DNA of 64,000 nucleotides from DATLGB01 sp963726825 (GTDB lineage Bacteria; Actinomycetota; Thermoleophilia; Solirubrobacterales; Solirubrobacteraceae), in assembly GCA_963726825.1 (NCBI GenBank), contig CAVSDT010000001.1:1302001-1366000 (forward strand), in the 5' to 3' direction. Below are positions 16,321 to 24,574 of the stretch, piece after piece. Numbering within the stretch: the first letter of the stretch is position 1; the number at the start of each line of letters is the position of its first letter. Both the position numbers and the translations under genes were made by a program. Under the pieces are notes generated by a model. The model was not told the origin of the DNA, did not search any database, and saw only the letters and a program-made list of their open reading frames with translations.

Positions 16321-17606
16321 CGCGCACGGTGGCGATGCTGGCCCTTCTCGGGGCCACCGCGCCGTTGAACGCCGCGCTGACCGCCGTCGCGCTGCTGCGC
16401 GGCCTCGTGACGCGCCCGGCGCGCCAGACCGCCGCGACGCCGCGCACCGTCCTCATCTCGGGCGGGAAGATGACCAAGGCGCTCGTGCTCGCGCGGGCCT
16501 TCCACCGCGCCGGGCACCGCGTCGTGCTCGTCGAGGCCGCGCACTACCGGCTCACCGGGCACCGCTTCTCGCGCGCGGTCAGCCGCTTCCACACCGTCCC
16601 CAAGCCGGACGCGCCCGGCTACGTCGAGGCGATCGTCGACGTCGTCCGCCGCGAGGGCGTCGACGTCTACGTCCCCGTCTGCAGCCCCGTCGCGAGCGCC
16701 TACGACGCCGACGTCCAGCGCGCGCTCGCCGGCGTCTGCGAGGTCGTCCACGGCGACCCTGAGTCGATCCGCCGCGTCGACGACAAGCACGCCTTCACGC
16801 AGGCGGCCGCCGAGCTCGGGCTCCCCGTCCCGGACGCGCACCGCATCACCGATCCGCAGCAGGTCGTCGACTTCGACTTCGGCGGCCGCGCGCGCCCCTA
16901 CATCCTCAAGAGCATCCCCTACGACCCGGTCCGCCGGCTCGACCTCACGCCCCTGCCGCGACCGACGGCGGAGGAGACGGCGGCGTTCGCGCGCTCCCTG
17001 CCGATCTCCGAGGACACGCCCTGGATCCTGCAGGAGTTCATCGCCGGCCAGGAGTACTGCACCCACAGCACGGTCCGCGACGGCGCCGTGCAGCTGCACC
17101 TCTGCTGTGCGTCCTCCGCCTGGCAGATCAACTACGACCACGTCGAGAAGCCCGCGATCGACGCCTGGGTGCGGCGCTTCGTCGGCGGCCTCGGGCTGAC
17201 CGGCCAGTACTCGTTCGACTTCATCGAGGCCGACGACGGCGAGGTCTACGCGATCGAGTGCAACCCGCGCACCCACTCCGCGATCACGCTGCTGCAGGAC
17301 CACCCGGGCGTCGCGCGCGCCTACCTCGAGGACGGGGCGGGGGAGCTGCGCCCGCCGGCGGGGACCCGGCCGACGTACTGGCTCTACCACGAGCTGTGGC
17401 GGCTGTTCACCCGCCCCTCGCGCGCGCGGCTGCGCACGATCGCGCGCGGCCGCGACGCGATCTTCGACTGGGCCGACCCGCTCCCGTTCCTGCTCGAGCA
17501 CCACCTGCAGATCCCGGCCCTGCTGCTCGAGAACCTGCGCGCGCGCCGCGGCTGGGTGCGGATCGACTTCAACATCGGCAAGCTCGTCGAGCCGGCGGGC
17601 GACTAG
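16317..17606 (+). CDS. mysC: ATP-grasp mycosporine-glycine synthase (MysC)
   Basis: ATP-grasp ligase that joins glycine to 4-deoxygadusol to give mycosporine-glycine, by phosphorylating the cyclohexenone. The 429-aa protein opens with a hydrophobic N-terminus, then TVLISGGKMTKALVLARAFHRAGH, followed by an ATP-grasp core with ILQEFIAGQEYCTHS, GQYSFDFIE and the metal-binding YAIECNPRTHSAI. The C-terminal FDWADPLPFLLEHHLQIP block is characteristic of MysC. The ATG overlaps the mysB stop (ATGA), and mysD follows after 2 bp, so the four core genes are one transcript. Slightly shorter than the roughly 450-460 aa of cyanobacterial MysC. Confidence 0.9.
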   Translation: MTRTVAMLALLGATAPLNAALTAVALLRGLVTRPARQTAATPRTVLISGGKMTKALVLARAFHRAGHRVVLVEAAHYRLTGHRFSRAVSRFHTVPKPDAPGYVEAIVDVVRREGVDVYVPVCSPVASAYDADVQRALAGVCEVVHGDPESIRRVDDKHAFTQAAAELGLPVPDAHRITDPQQVVDFDFGGRARPYILKSIPYDPVRRLDLTPLPRPTAEETAAFARSLPISEDTPWILQEFIAGQEYCTHSTVRDGAVQLHLCCASSAWQINYDHVEKPAIDAWVRRFVGGLGLTGQYSFDFIEADDGEVYAIECNPRTHSAITLLQDHPGVARAYLEDGAGELRPPAGTRPTYWLYHELWRLFTRPSRARLRTIARGRDAIFDWADPLPFLLEHHLQIPALLLENLRARRGWVRIDFNIGKLVEPAGD

Positions 17607-17608
17607 CG

Positions 17609-18627
17609 GTGCGCGTCCTGCAGCTCACCGGCTCCGCCGTCTCGACGTTCCATGCGGACCTCTCGCGCCTGTACGCCCAGGGCTGCCTCGACGTCGCCGC
17701 CACGCTGGCGCACGAGCAGGTCCTCGCCCACGTCTCACCCGACGGCGCCTGGCGCTTCCCGGCCGACCTCACGCCGACCGCGATCGCCGCCGCCGACCCG
17801 TTGCCGCTGGCCGCGGCGATGGGGCATCTCGCCGCGCTCGAGCTCGACGTGATGGTCCCGCAGATGTTCTGCGTCCCCGGGATGACCCACTTCCGGGCGC
17901 TGTTCGACGTCCTCGGCGTGCCCTACGTCGGCAACGTCCCGGCGGTGATGGCGCTGACGGCGGACAAGGCGAAGGCCAAGGCCGTCGTCGCCACGGCCGG
18001 CGTGCGCGTCCCCGCCGGGGAGGTCGTGCGCCGCGGCGGCCGCCCGGCCGTCGCGACCCCGGCGGTGGTCAAGCCCGTCGACGCCGACAACTCCCACGGC
18101 GTCACGCTCGTGCACGACCGCGGCGGACTACGCCGCGGCGCTGAAGGCGGCCCTCGAGCACGGCGGCGCGGCGCTCGTCGAGGACTACGTCGCCGCTCGG
18201 CCGCGAGGTGCGCTGCGGCGTCGTGGAGCGCGACGGCGAGCTCGTCTGCCTGCCGCTGGAGGAGTACGCCGTCGACAGCGGCGCCAAGCCGGTCCGCGAT
18301 GCCGCCGACAAGCTCGGCCGCGACGCCGACGGCGAGCTGCGGCTGCAGGCCAAGACCACGGACAAGGCGTGGATCCTCGACGTCGACGATCCCGCCACCG
18401 CCCCCGTCTGGGACGCGGCGCGCCGCTGCCACGTCGCGCTCGGCTGCCGCGACTACAGCCTGTTCGACTTCCGCATCGACCCCGCCGGCGACCCCTGGTT
18501 CCTCGAGGCCGGGCTGTACTGCTCGTTCGCCGAGCAGAGCGTGATCGCCGTGATGGCCCGTGCGGCCGGAACCCCGACGAAGGAGCTGCTCGACATGGCC
18601 CTCTCCACCGCCGCCGCCCGCCGATGA
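17609..18627 (+). pseudogene. mysD: D-Ala-D-Ala ligase-like MAA synthetase (MysD), two frameshifts
   Basis: ATP-grasp ligase that condenses a second amino acid (serine, threonine or similar) with mycosporine-glycine to give disubstituted MAAs such as shinorine or porphyra-334. The N-terminus DLSRLYAQGCLDV, MVPQMFCVPGMTHFRALFD and PYVGNVPAVMAL, and the C-terminus SLFDFRIDPAGDPWFLEAGL, are clear MysD blocks. The frame breaks near 18122 and 18193. Removing one base at each yields VHDRADYAAALKAALEHGG and EDYVALGREVRCGVVERDGE, so the gene is probably intact in the organism (about 338 codons). The GTG start lies 2 bp after mysC; the end overlaps the dioxygenase start (ATGA). Donor amino acid not predictable. 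Confidence 0.85.
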
Positions 18628-19415
18628 CCACCGTCCTCGATCCGATCGGCGTCCGCGTCGACGACCTCGACCTGGCCTGCGCCGACGACGCCGCCATCGC
18701 CCGCCTCGCCGCGCTGCTCGCCGAGCACGGCGTCATCGTCGTGCCCGGCCAGGCGCTCGACGACGCGGGCTTCGTCGCGTTCCTCAAGCGCTTCGGGCCG
18801 CTCGCCTTCACGAAGGGGGAGGCGCACGCCCCCGGCTTCCCCGACCTCAACGTCGTCTCCAACGTCGGGCGCGCCACCCCGCCCAAGAGCGTCTTCCACG
18901 TCGACACGAGCTACGTGCGCACCCCGCCCGCCTACACCGCGCTGCGCGCCGTGGCGATACCCGCCGAGGGCGGCGAGACGCTGTTCACCAACCAGTACCG
19001 CGCCTACGACACGCTGCCCGCCCACATCCGCGAGCACCTCGACGGGCGCACGATCACGCACGTCGTCACGGGCGTGGAGCTCGAGCCGGGCGACGAGGCC
19101 GCCGCCGCGCACCCGGTCTTCCGCCCCCATCCGGTGACCGGCCGCATCGCGCTGTACCTGACGACCCCGAAGCGCTGCGCGGGGATCAGCGGCCTCTCCG
19201 ACGCCGAGGCCGCCGCGACGGTGCAGCACCTCTTCGAGCACTCCACGCGAGCGGAGAACACCTTCCGCCACGCGTGGTCGCCCGGCGACGTCGTGATGTG
19301 GGACAACGCGTGCGTGCTCCATCGCGGGGACCACGGGCGGGTCGTCGGCGACCGGGTGATGCACCGGGGGATGGTCGCCGAGCACCTGACGACGCCTCTG
19401 ACGGCGCGTCAGTAG
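18624..19415 (+). CDS. TauD-family Fe(II)/2-oxoglutarate dioxygenase, candidate MAA tailoring enzyme
   Basis: Non-heme iron dioxygenase of 263 aa. The facial triad is visible as His92-Val-Asp94 in FHVDTSY and His233 in CVLHRGDH, with a 2-oxoglutarate-binding Arg in VMHRGM near residue 248; VPGQALDDAGF is also typical of TauD proteins. Its ATG overlaps the mysD stop (ATGA), so it is translated with the mycosporine genes. The characterised MAA oxygenase MysH belongs to the phytanoyl-CoA dioxygenase group, a different subfamily. This enzyme may oxidise, demethylate or decarboxylate an MAA side chain, by inference. A genuine taurine dioxygenase is less likely because no sulfonate genes are near. 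Confidence 0.85.
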   Translation: MTTVLDPIGVRVDDLDLACADDAAIARLAALLAEHGVIVVPGQALDDAGFVAFLKRFGPLAFTKGEAHAPGFPDLNVVSNVGRATPPKSVFHVDTSYVRTPPAYTALRAVAIPAEGGETLFTNQYRAYDTLPAHIREHLDGRTITHVVTGVELEPGDEAAAAHPVFRPHPVTGRIALYLTTPKRCAGISGLSDAEAAATVQHLFEHSTRAENTFRHAWSPGDVVMWDNACVLHRGDHGRVVGDRVMHRGMVAEHLTTPLTARQ

Positions 19416-19429
19416 TAGCGTTCCCTCGT

Positions 19430-20653
19430 GTGAGCGTCACCGACCTGGCCGAGGTCGACCTCGGCGACCACCAGCACTGGGCCGACGGCCCGCCGTACGA
19501 GCTGTTCGCGCAGATCCGCGCGGAGGACCCCGTGCACTGGAGCCCGAACCGGCGCTACCCGGACGAGGGCGGCTTCTGGTCGGTCACCCGCGCCGACCAT
19601 CTCCACGCGGCGACGCGCGACCTGCAGACGTTCTCCTCCGAGCGGCGCGGGATCTTCCTCGTCGATGACGTCGGCGTGCCGCTGGACGTGCAGCGGCTGC
19701 AGATGATCTCGATGGATCCCCCGCGGCACGACCGCCTCAAGCAGCTCGTGGGCAAGGCGTTCACGCCGAAGCGGATCGCCGACCACGAGGGAGCGGTGCG
19801 GAGCATCATCACCGCGGTGCTCGACCGGGTCGAGGACCGCGACCGGATCGACCTCGTGACCGACGTCGCCCAGCCCGTGCCCGCACGGGTGATCGGGTCG
19901 CTGCTCGGCACGCCGGAGGCCGACGACGGCAGGCTCGTGCACTGGACCAACGTCGCCACCGCCTTCGAGGATCCCGAGATCCGCGGGCGCTGGGACGACT
20001 CCATGGAGGAGCTCGCCGGCCTCGTGAGCTACATCAACGCGATCCGCGAGGCGCGGGTGGAGGACCCGGGCAACGACCTGCTCACGGCGCTGATCCAGGC
20101 CGAGGTCGGGGGCGACCGCCTCGACGAGATGGAGATCGCCGTCTTCTTCCTGCTCCTGCTGGCGGCGGGCAACGACTCGACGCGGGCCACCTACACGGCC
20201 ACGATGCGCGCGCTGCTGGCGGACCCGGAGCAGCGGCAGCTGCTGCTCGACGACCCGTCCCTGATCCCCAACGCCGTCGAGGAGGGCCTGCGCTGCTTCC
20301 CGGCGTTCGCGTTCATGGGCCGCGCCGCGACCCGCGACGTCGAGCTGGGCGGCAAGACGATCCGGGAGGGCGACCGCGTGCTGCTCTGGTACCTCGCGTC
20401 CAACCGCGACCCGGAGCGCTTCGACGACCCGGAGCGCTTCGACGTGACCCGCCCCGGCCTCGACGCCCACCAGGCCTTCGGCGCCGGCGGGCGGCACTTC
20501 TGCCTCGGCGCCGCGCTCGCCCGCCTCGAGCTGCGGCTGTGGATCGAGCAGACGCTCGAGCGCTTCCCCGACATGCGCCTCGACGGCGAGGGCGAGCGCG
20601 TGATGGCGCTCTTCCTCAACCAGTGGAAGCACCTGCCGGTCCGGCTGCGCTGA
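19430..20653 (+). CDS. Cytochrome P450
   Basis: Soluble bacterial P450 of 407 aa. The haem-thiolate loop is FGAGGRHFCLGAALARLE, the I-helix oxygen-activation motif is LAAGNDSTR, the K-helix EXXR is EGLR, and the C-helix has PPRHDRLKQLV. The style recalls the actinobacterial CYP124/125/142 lipid and sterol group, but the substrate is not predictable. GTG 19430 lies 14 bp after the dioxygenase stop on the same strand, so it may be co-transcribed with the mycosporine genes. No ferredoxin gene is adjacent. It converges on the aldo/keto reductase gene. Confidence 0.88.
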   Translation: MSVTDLAEVDLGDHQHWADGPPYELFAQIRAEDPVHWSPNRRYPDEGGFWSVTRADHLHAATRDLQTFSSERRGIFLVDDVGVPLDVQRLQMISMDPPRHDRLKQLVGKAFTPKRIADHEGAVRSIITAVLDRVEDRDRIDLVTDVAQPVPARVIGSLLGTPEADDGRLVHWTNVATAFEDPEIRGRWDDSMEELAGLVSYINAIREARVEDPGNDLLTALIQAEVGGDRLDEMEIAVFFLLLLAAGNDSTRATYTATMRALLADPEQRQLLLDDPSLIPNAVEEGLRCFPAFAFMGRAATRDVELGGKTIREGDRVLLWYLASNRDPERFDDPERFDVTRPGLDAHQAFGAGGRHFCLGAALARLELRLWIEQTLERFPDMRLDGEGERVMALFLNQWKHLPVRLR

Positions 20654-21634
20654 CTACCAGCGCTGGTGCACGTGCGGCGCGACGAGCTCGTCGTAGACGC
20701 CCTTGACCGCGGTCATCGTCGCCTCGTCGAGCGCCGCCACGTCCGCAGCGGCCGCGTTGCCGCGCGCCTGCTCGGCGGAGCGGGCGCCCGGGATGGTGGT
20801 CGAGACCGCCTCGTGCATGAGGATCCAGCGCAGGGCGAAGGCCGCCAGGGGGGTGTCGCCGCCGACGATCGCCTTCAGCCGCTCGACCGCCTCGAGGCCG
20901 ACCTCGAAGGGGACACCCGCGAACGTCTCGCCGACGTCGAAGGCCTCGCCGGAGCGGTTGAACGTGCGGTGGTCGTCGGCCGCGAACGTCGTGTCCGCGC
21001 CGTAGCGGCCCGACAGCAGCCCGGAGGCCAGCGGGACGCGCACGATCACGCCGACGCCACGGGCGGCGGCCTCCCGGAGGAACAGGTCCGCCGGGCGCTG
21101 GCGGAACGCGTTGAAGATGATCTGCACCGTGGCGACGTTCGGGAACGCGATCGCCTTCAGCGCCTCCTCGACGCGCTCGACGCTGACGCCGTAGGCGGCC
21201 ATGCGGCCCTCGGCGACCATCGCGTCGAGGTCGGCGAAGACCTCCGGGCGGTAGTAGAGGTCGGTCGGGGGGCAGTGGAGCTGGACGAGGTCGAGGGTCT
21301 CCATCCCGAGGTTCTCGCGCGAGCGGTCGTTCCACTCGCGGAAGTGCTCCGGGGAGTAGTTCTCGACGGTCTGGTCCGCGCGCCGGCCCATCTTCGTCGC
21401 CACGGTGATCGCGTCGCCGCGCTCGGCGCGCAGCCGGCCGACGAGCCGCTCCGAGCGGCCGTCGCCGTAGACGTCGGCGGTGTCGAAGAACGTCACGCCG
21501 GCGTCCGCCGCGGCGTGGAGCGTCTCGAGGGCCGCGTCCTCGGCGACGTCGCCCCAGTCGGCGCCGATCTGCCACGCCCCGAACCCGATCGCCGACACGT
21601 CGCGGCCGGTGCGGCCAAGCCCTCTCGTCTCCAT
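20654..21634 (-). CDS. Aldo/keto reductase
   Basis: NADPH-dependent aldehyde/ketone reductase of 326 aa with the (beta/alpha)8 fold. The catalytic tetrad is visible: Asp and Tyr in FFDTADVYGDGRSE, Lys in VATKMG and His in VQLHCPP. The C-terminal IPGARSAEQARGNAAA binds the cofactor. The start at ATG 21634 (METRGLGRTG) is chosen over a 49-codon upstream extension with no family similarity. It is divergent from the SDR gene, 118 bp between starts. Confidence 0.88.
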   Translation of the reverse strand: METRGLGRTGRDVSAIGFGAWQIGADWGDVAEDAALETLHAAADAGVTFFDTADVYGDGRSERLVGRLRAERGDAITVATKMGRRADQTVENYSPEHFREWNDRSRENLGMETLDLVQLHCPPTDLYYRPEVFADLDAMVAEGRMAAYGVSVERVEEALKAIAFPNVATVQIIFNAFRQRPADLFLREAAARGVGVIVRVPLASGLLSGRYGADTTFAADDHRTFNRSGEAFDVGETFAGVPFEVGLEAVERLKAIVGGDTPLAAFALRWILMHEAVSTTIPGARSAEQARGNAAAADVAALDEATMTAVKGVYDELVAPHVHQRW

Positions 21635-21752
21635 GGCCACCACGCTACGAGCCGGGAGGTCCGGGGGCGGCGAATGCGCCAGCTTGCACCCGAGACGACC
21701 GCCGGCGCGCCCGGCGGCGGTCGGAATCGGTGCCCGTGTGCACACCAAGGGC

Positions 21753-22736
21753 ATGACAGTTCGCAAACGGGTCCTGATCACGGGCGCCTCGAGCGGCGTC
21801 GGCGTCGCCGCGGCGGAGCAGTTCGCGCTCGCGGGCTACGACGTCGCGCTGCTCGCCCGCAGCGAGGACGGCCTCAACCGCGGCGCCGAGACGGTGCGCG
21901 AGGCGGGTGGCGAGGCCCTGGTGCTCCCGTGCGACGTGACCGACCGCGACGCCATCGCCGCTGCGATGGAGCAGGTGCAGGAGACCTTCGGCGGCCTCGA
22001 CGTCGTCGTCGTCAACGCCGCCATGACGATCTACGGGCCGTTCGAGGACGTCGAGGCCGAGGACTTCGATCGCGTCTTCGCCGTCACGTTCATGGGTGCG
22101 GTCAACACGATCCGCGCCGCACTGCCGGCCCTGAAGGCCTCGCGCGGTGTGATCGTGTCCGTCGGCTCGCTCAACAGCCGCGTGCCGCTGCCGGCGTGGT
22201 CCTCCTACGCCGCCGCCAAGCACGCGGAGCGCGGCTTCCTCAACAGCCTTGCGATCGAGCTGCGCCAGCAGCACACCGGCGTGCGCGTCACCCAGCTGCA
22301 CCCCGGGCCGATCAACACGCCGGTGTGGACCGAGACGCCGAGCGCGGTCGGCCACCTGCCGCGCCGGCCGCCGGACGGCTACCCGCCCGAGCAGGTCGCG
22401 GCGGCCCTGGTCCGCCTCGCGGCCAAGCCGCGCCCCGAGGTGCTCTTCGGCGCCGAGGCGATCGGCGTCGATCAGCTGTGGGCGACCGCCCGCCCCGTCG
22501 GCGACTTCGTCCTCGGGATGGTCTACCACTGGTTCCAGTCCGGCAAGCGGCCGGCGCAGTCCGACGTCGACGCGCTGCGCTCGGCGGTCGGCAAGGGCTT
22601 CGCCCGCGACGGGCTCGCGCAGCGGCCGAGCATCACCTCCGCGGTCCGCGGCGTCGCCGGCCTGGGCGCCGGCGCGCTGCAGGCCCCGGCCTTCGTGAAG
22701 GCCCTGCGCACGGACATGGCCGGCCGCAAGTCGTGA
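21753..22736 (+). CDS. Short-chain dehydrogenase/reductase
   Basis: SDR of 327 aa with VLITGASSGVGVAAAEQFA (NADP-binding TGXXXGXG), the SVGSLNSRVPL active-site Ser, and the catalytic YAAAK in SSYAAAKHAERGF. The C-terminal 90 residues extend past the classical SDR core (LGMVYHWFQSGKRP). Actinobacterial proteins of this build are usually annotated as SDR family oxidoreductases without known substrate. The ATG at 21753 has AAGG five bases upstream. It overlaps the next gene by 4 bp (GTGA). Confidence 0.87.
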   Translation: MTVRKRVLITGASSGVGVAAAEQFALAGYDVALLARSEDGLNRGAETVREAGGEALVLPCDVTDRDAIAAAMEQVQETFGGLDVVVVNAAMTIYGPFEDVEAEDFDRVFAVTFMGAVNTIRAALPALKASRGVIVSVGSLNSRVPLPAWSSYAAAKHAERGFLNSLAIELRQQHTGVRVTQLHPGPINTPVWTETPSAVGHLPRRPPDGYPPEQVAAALVRLAAKPRPEVLFGAEAIGVDQLWATARPVGDFVLGMVYHWFQSGKRPAQSDVDALRSAVGKGFARDGLAQRPSITSAVRGVAGLGAGALQAPAFVKALRTDMAGRKS

Positions 22737-23143
22737 CGGGCGCACGGCGGCTGGCGCTGGCCTTCGGGGCCGCGCACGTCGCCGTGTGCGCGGCGGGGCT
22801 CGTCGAGCCGCGCGCCTACGGGCTCGGCACGGCCACCGGCCCGCGCAGTCGGCGCCGCCTGCGCGCGCTCGCCGCCGTCGACGCGGTCTTCGCCGGCAGC
22901 GTCGCCGCGGCCGCGGTGCGCGGCCGGCCGCTGCGCCGCCGGCTCCTGCTGGGCGCGGGCTCAGACGTCGGGCGCGCGGTCGCGCTGCTCGCGTGGATCC
23001 CGGCCGACGGGCGCCCCAACGGCCGACGCCGGGCGCGACGCTCGCGCGTCCTGCTCGTCGCCGCGTCGCTGGCGGGCGCGAGCACCGCAACGGTGCTCTC
23101 GGGACGGGTCGACCTCCCGACCGCCGGCACGAACCCCCGCTGA
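22733..23143 (+). CDS. Hypothetical small membrane protein
   Basis: Protein of 136 aa translated from a GTG that overlaps the SDR stop. It has three or four hydrophobic stretches (for example LALAFGAAHVAVCAAGLV and VLLVAASLAGASTATVL) separated by Arg-rich loops, so it is probably a small polytopic membrane protein with many positive charges inside. I do not recognise a family. The tight coupling suggests a link to the SDR. Confidence 0.6.
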   Translation: MTGARRLALAFGAAHVAVCAAGLVEPRAYGLGTATGPRSRRRLRALAAVDAVFAGSVAAAAVRGRPLRRRLLLGAGSDVGRAVALLAWIPADGRPNGRRRARRSRVLLVAASLAGASTATVLSGRVDLPTAGTNPR

Positions 23144-23174
23144 GCACGCGGGTGTGCCAGGCTGTGGCCACGCG

Positions 23175-23378
23175 ATGACCGTCCGGCCAGACCCACCCGC
23201 GTGGCGCTGTCAGCACTGCCAGGTCTTCACCGCGGCGCCGAACTGGCTGTCGGTTCCGGACAGAAGCGGCCGCCGCTGCCCGGCCTGCGGCGCGGTCGTC
23301 GCCCTGGCCGACCTCACCACGCGGCTGCGGCTGAGCCGCGACGCGGTGCGCTGGCTGCCGCGCCCGCTCGACGCCTGA
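23175..23378 (+). CDS. Small zinc-ribbon-like protein
   Basis: Short protein of about 67 aa with two Cys pairs, CQHC and CPAC, spaced as in a zinc ribbon, followed by a helical tail (RLRLSRDAVRWLPRPLDA). The ATG at 23175 is used; a GTG at 23154 would add seven residues including another Cys. No ribosome site is obvious. Unknown role; it could bind nucleic acid or a protein partner. Confidence 0.45.
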   Translation: MTVRPDPPAWRCQHCQVFTAAPNWLSVPDRSGRRCPACGAVVALADLTTRLRLSRDAVRWLPRPLDA

Positions 23379-23426
23379 AGCCGCGCCGGTCGGCCGGCCG
23401 CGCGTGCACGAGGTCAACGGGCTTAC

Positions 23427-23450
23427 CGGTGCGCGCTTGAGGGCGCACCG
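23427..23450 (+). promoter_or_regulatory. Hairpin before the isochorismatase gene
   Basis: CGGTGCGC and GCGCACCG form a perfect 8-bp stem around an 8-nt loop. A flanking ACGGG/CCCGT pair extends it across a small internal loop. It sits 21 bp before the isochorismatase start. With no T-run it is either a weak terminator for the zinc-ribbon gene or a structured leader. Confidence 0.35.
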
Positions 23451-23471
23451 ATCCCGTGAAGCCCCACGCGC

Positions 23472-24005
23472 ATGGGCGTCGCCACCATCGTCATCGACAT
23501 GCTCAACCCCTACGACCACGAGGACGCGGAGACGCTCGCGGCGAACGCGGCCGACCGGATCGGGCCGCTGACGGAGCTGATCACCGCCACCCGCGACAGC
23601 GGGACCGATCTCGTCTACGTCAACGACAACTACGAGGACTTCACCGCGACGTCCAAGGACCTGGGGGAGCATGCGATGCAGGGCCGCCACCCCGAGCTGG
23701 TGGAGCCGATCCTGCCGCCACGCGGCACCCTGTTCGTGCAGAAGGTCCGCCACAGCGCCTTCTACAGCACGTCGCTGGATCACCTGCTGCGCACGCGCGG
23801 CATCGACACCGTCGTGCTGGCCGGCCAGGTGACGGAGCAGTGCATCCTCTACTCGGCGCTGGACGCCTACGTGCGCGGCTTCGGCGTGCGCGTCGCGCGC
23901 GATGCGGTCGCGCCCCTCGACCCGGAGCTCGGCGACGCGGCACTGCGGATGATGGAGCGCAACATGCGCGCCCGCGTGGTGCCGGCGGCGCAGGCGCTGG
24001 ACTAG
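23472..24005 (+). CDS. Isochorismatase-like cysteine hydrolase
   Basis: Hydrolase of 177 aa with the isochorismatase/nicotinamidase fold. The catalytic triad is visible as Asp in TIVIDMLNPYD, Lys in VQKVRHSAFYST and Cys in VTEQCILYSALDAY. The residue before the cis-peptide (GQVTEQC) matches the cysteine-hydrolase side of the family rather than true isochorismatases. The substrate is unknown (amide, carbamate or nicotinamide-like). The stop overlaps the convergent gene. Confidence 0.85.
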   Translation: MGVATIVIDMLNPYDHEDAETLAANAADRIGPLTELITATRDSGTDLVYVNDNYEDFTATSKDLGEHAMQGRHPELVEPILPPRGTLFVQKVRHSAFYSTSLDHLLRTRGIDTVVLAGQVTEQCILYSALDAYVRGFGVRVARDAVAPLDPELGDAALRMMERNMRARVVPAAQALD

Positions 24006-24517
24006 GCGAGGGCGGCGTCGGCGGCGCTCGTGCGCAGCTCGCCGAGCACGTCGCGCTGGCGCTGCGCGCGGGCCTCGAGCGCGGCGAGGTCGACGCCGTC
24101 CAGGCGCGGGTCGCTGCCGACGCTGCGCCGCAGCGTCGCCCACAGCAGCAGCTTGCCCTCCACGCCGAGGATCAGGCCCTCGCGCTCGACGACGTCCGCG
24201 AGCGGCGACCGCGTGCGCAGCTCCCCGTTGAGCTTGAGCCGGCCGGCGCGCTCGGCGATCGCCGCACCCGCGGTCTTGACGGGATCGACGCGCACGCCGA
24301 GTCGATCCATCACGTCGCGCAGCGCGTCGCGGTCGGCCTCGATCTCGTCGGCCAGGCCGCGCAAGGTCGCGCGGGCCGCCTCATCCGTCGTCCCCGCGGC
24401 GGTGCGGCGGGCGAGCTTGACACCGACGGTCGCGCCGGCGAGGTGGTCGTTGAGGTAGATCGAGCGGTACTTGGAGGAGGCGATGCAGGTGGCCTCCCAC
24501 CGATGCCGACGCGCCAA
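24002..24517 (-). CDS. Hypothetical helical protein
   Basis: Protein of about 171 aa from a TTG start; the conserved-looking part begins at SKYRSIYLNDHLAGATVGVK, so the real start may be a little further in. It is all-helical by composition and highly charged, without signal peptide or membrane segments. Similar short proteins beginning with SKYRSIYLNDHL occur in actinobacteria as far as I recall, without known function. Convergent with the isochorismatase and divergent from the AlkZ-like gene. Confidence 0.6.
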   Translation of the reverse strand: MARRHRWEATCIASSKYRSIYLNDHLAGATVGVKLARRTAAGTTDEAARATLRGLADEIEADRDALRDVMDRLGVRVDPVKTAGAAIAERAGRLKLNGELRTRSPLADVVEREGLILGVEGKLLLWATLRRSVGSDPRLDGVDLAALEARAQRQRDVLGELRTSAADAALA

Positions 24518-24574
24518 ACCCGGCCATCAGGGCAAGGGGCGTGACCTCCGGCGGACGGGGGAACACTCCCGCAC

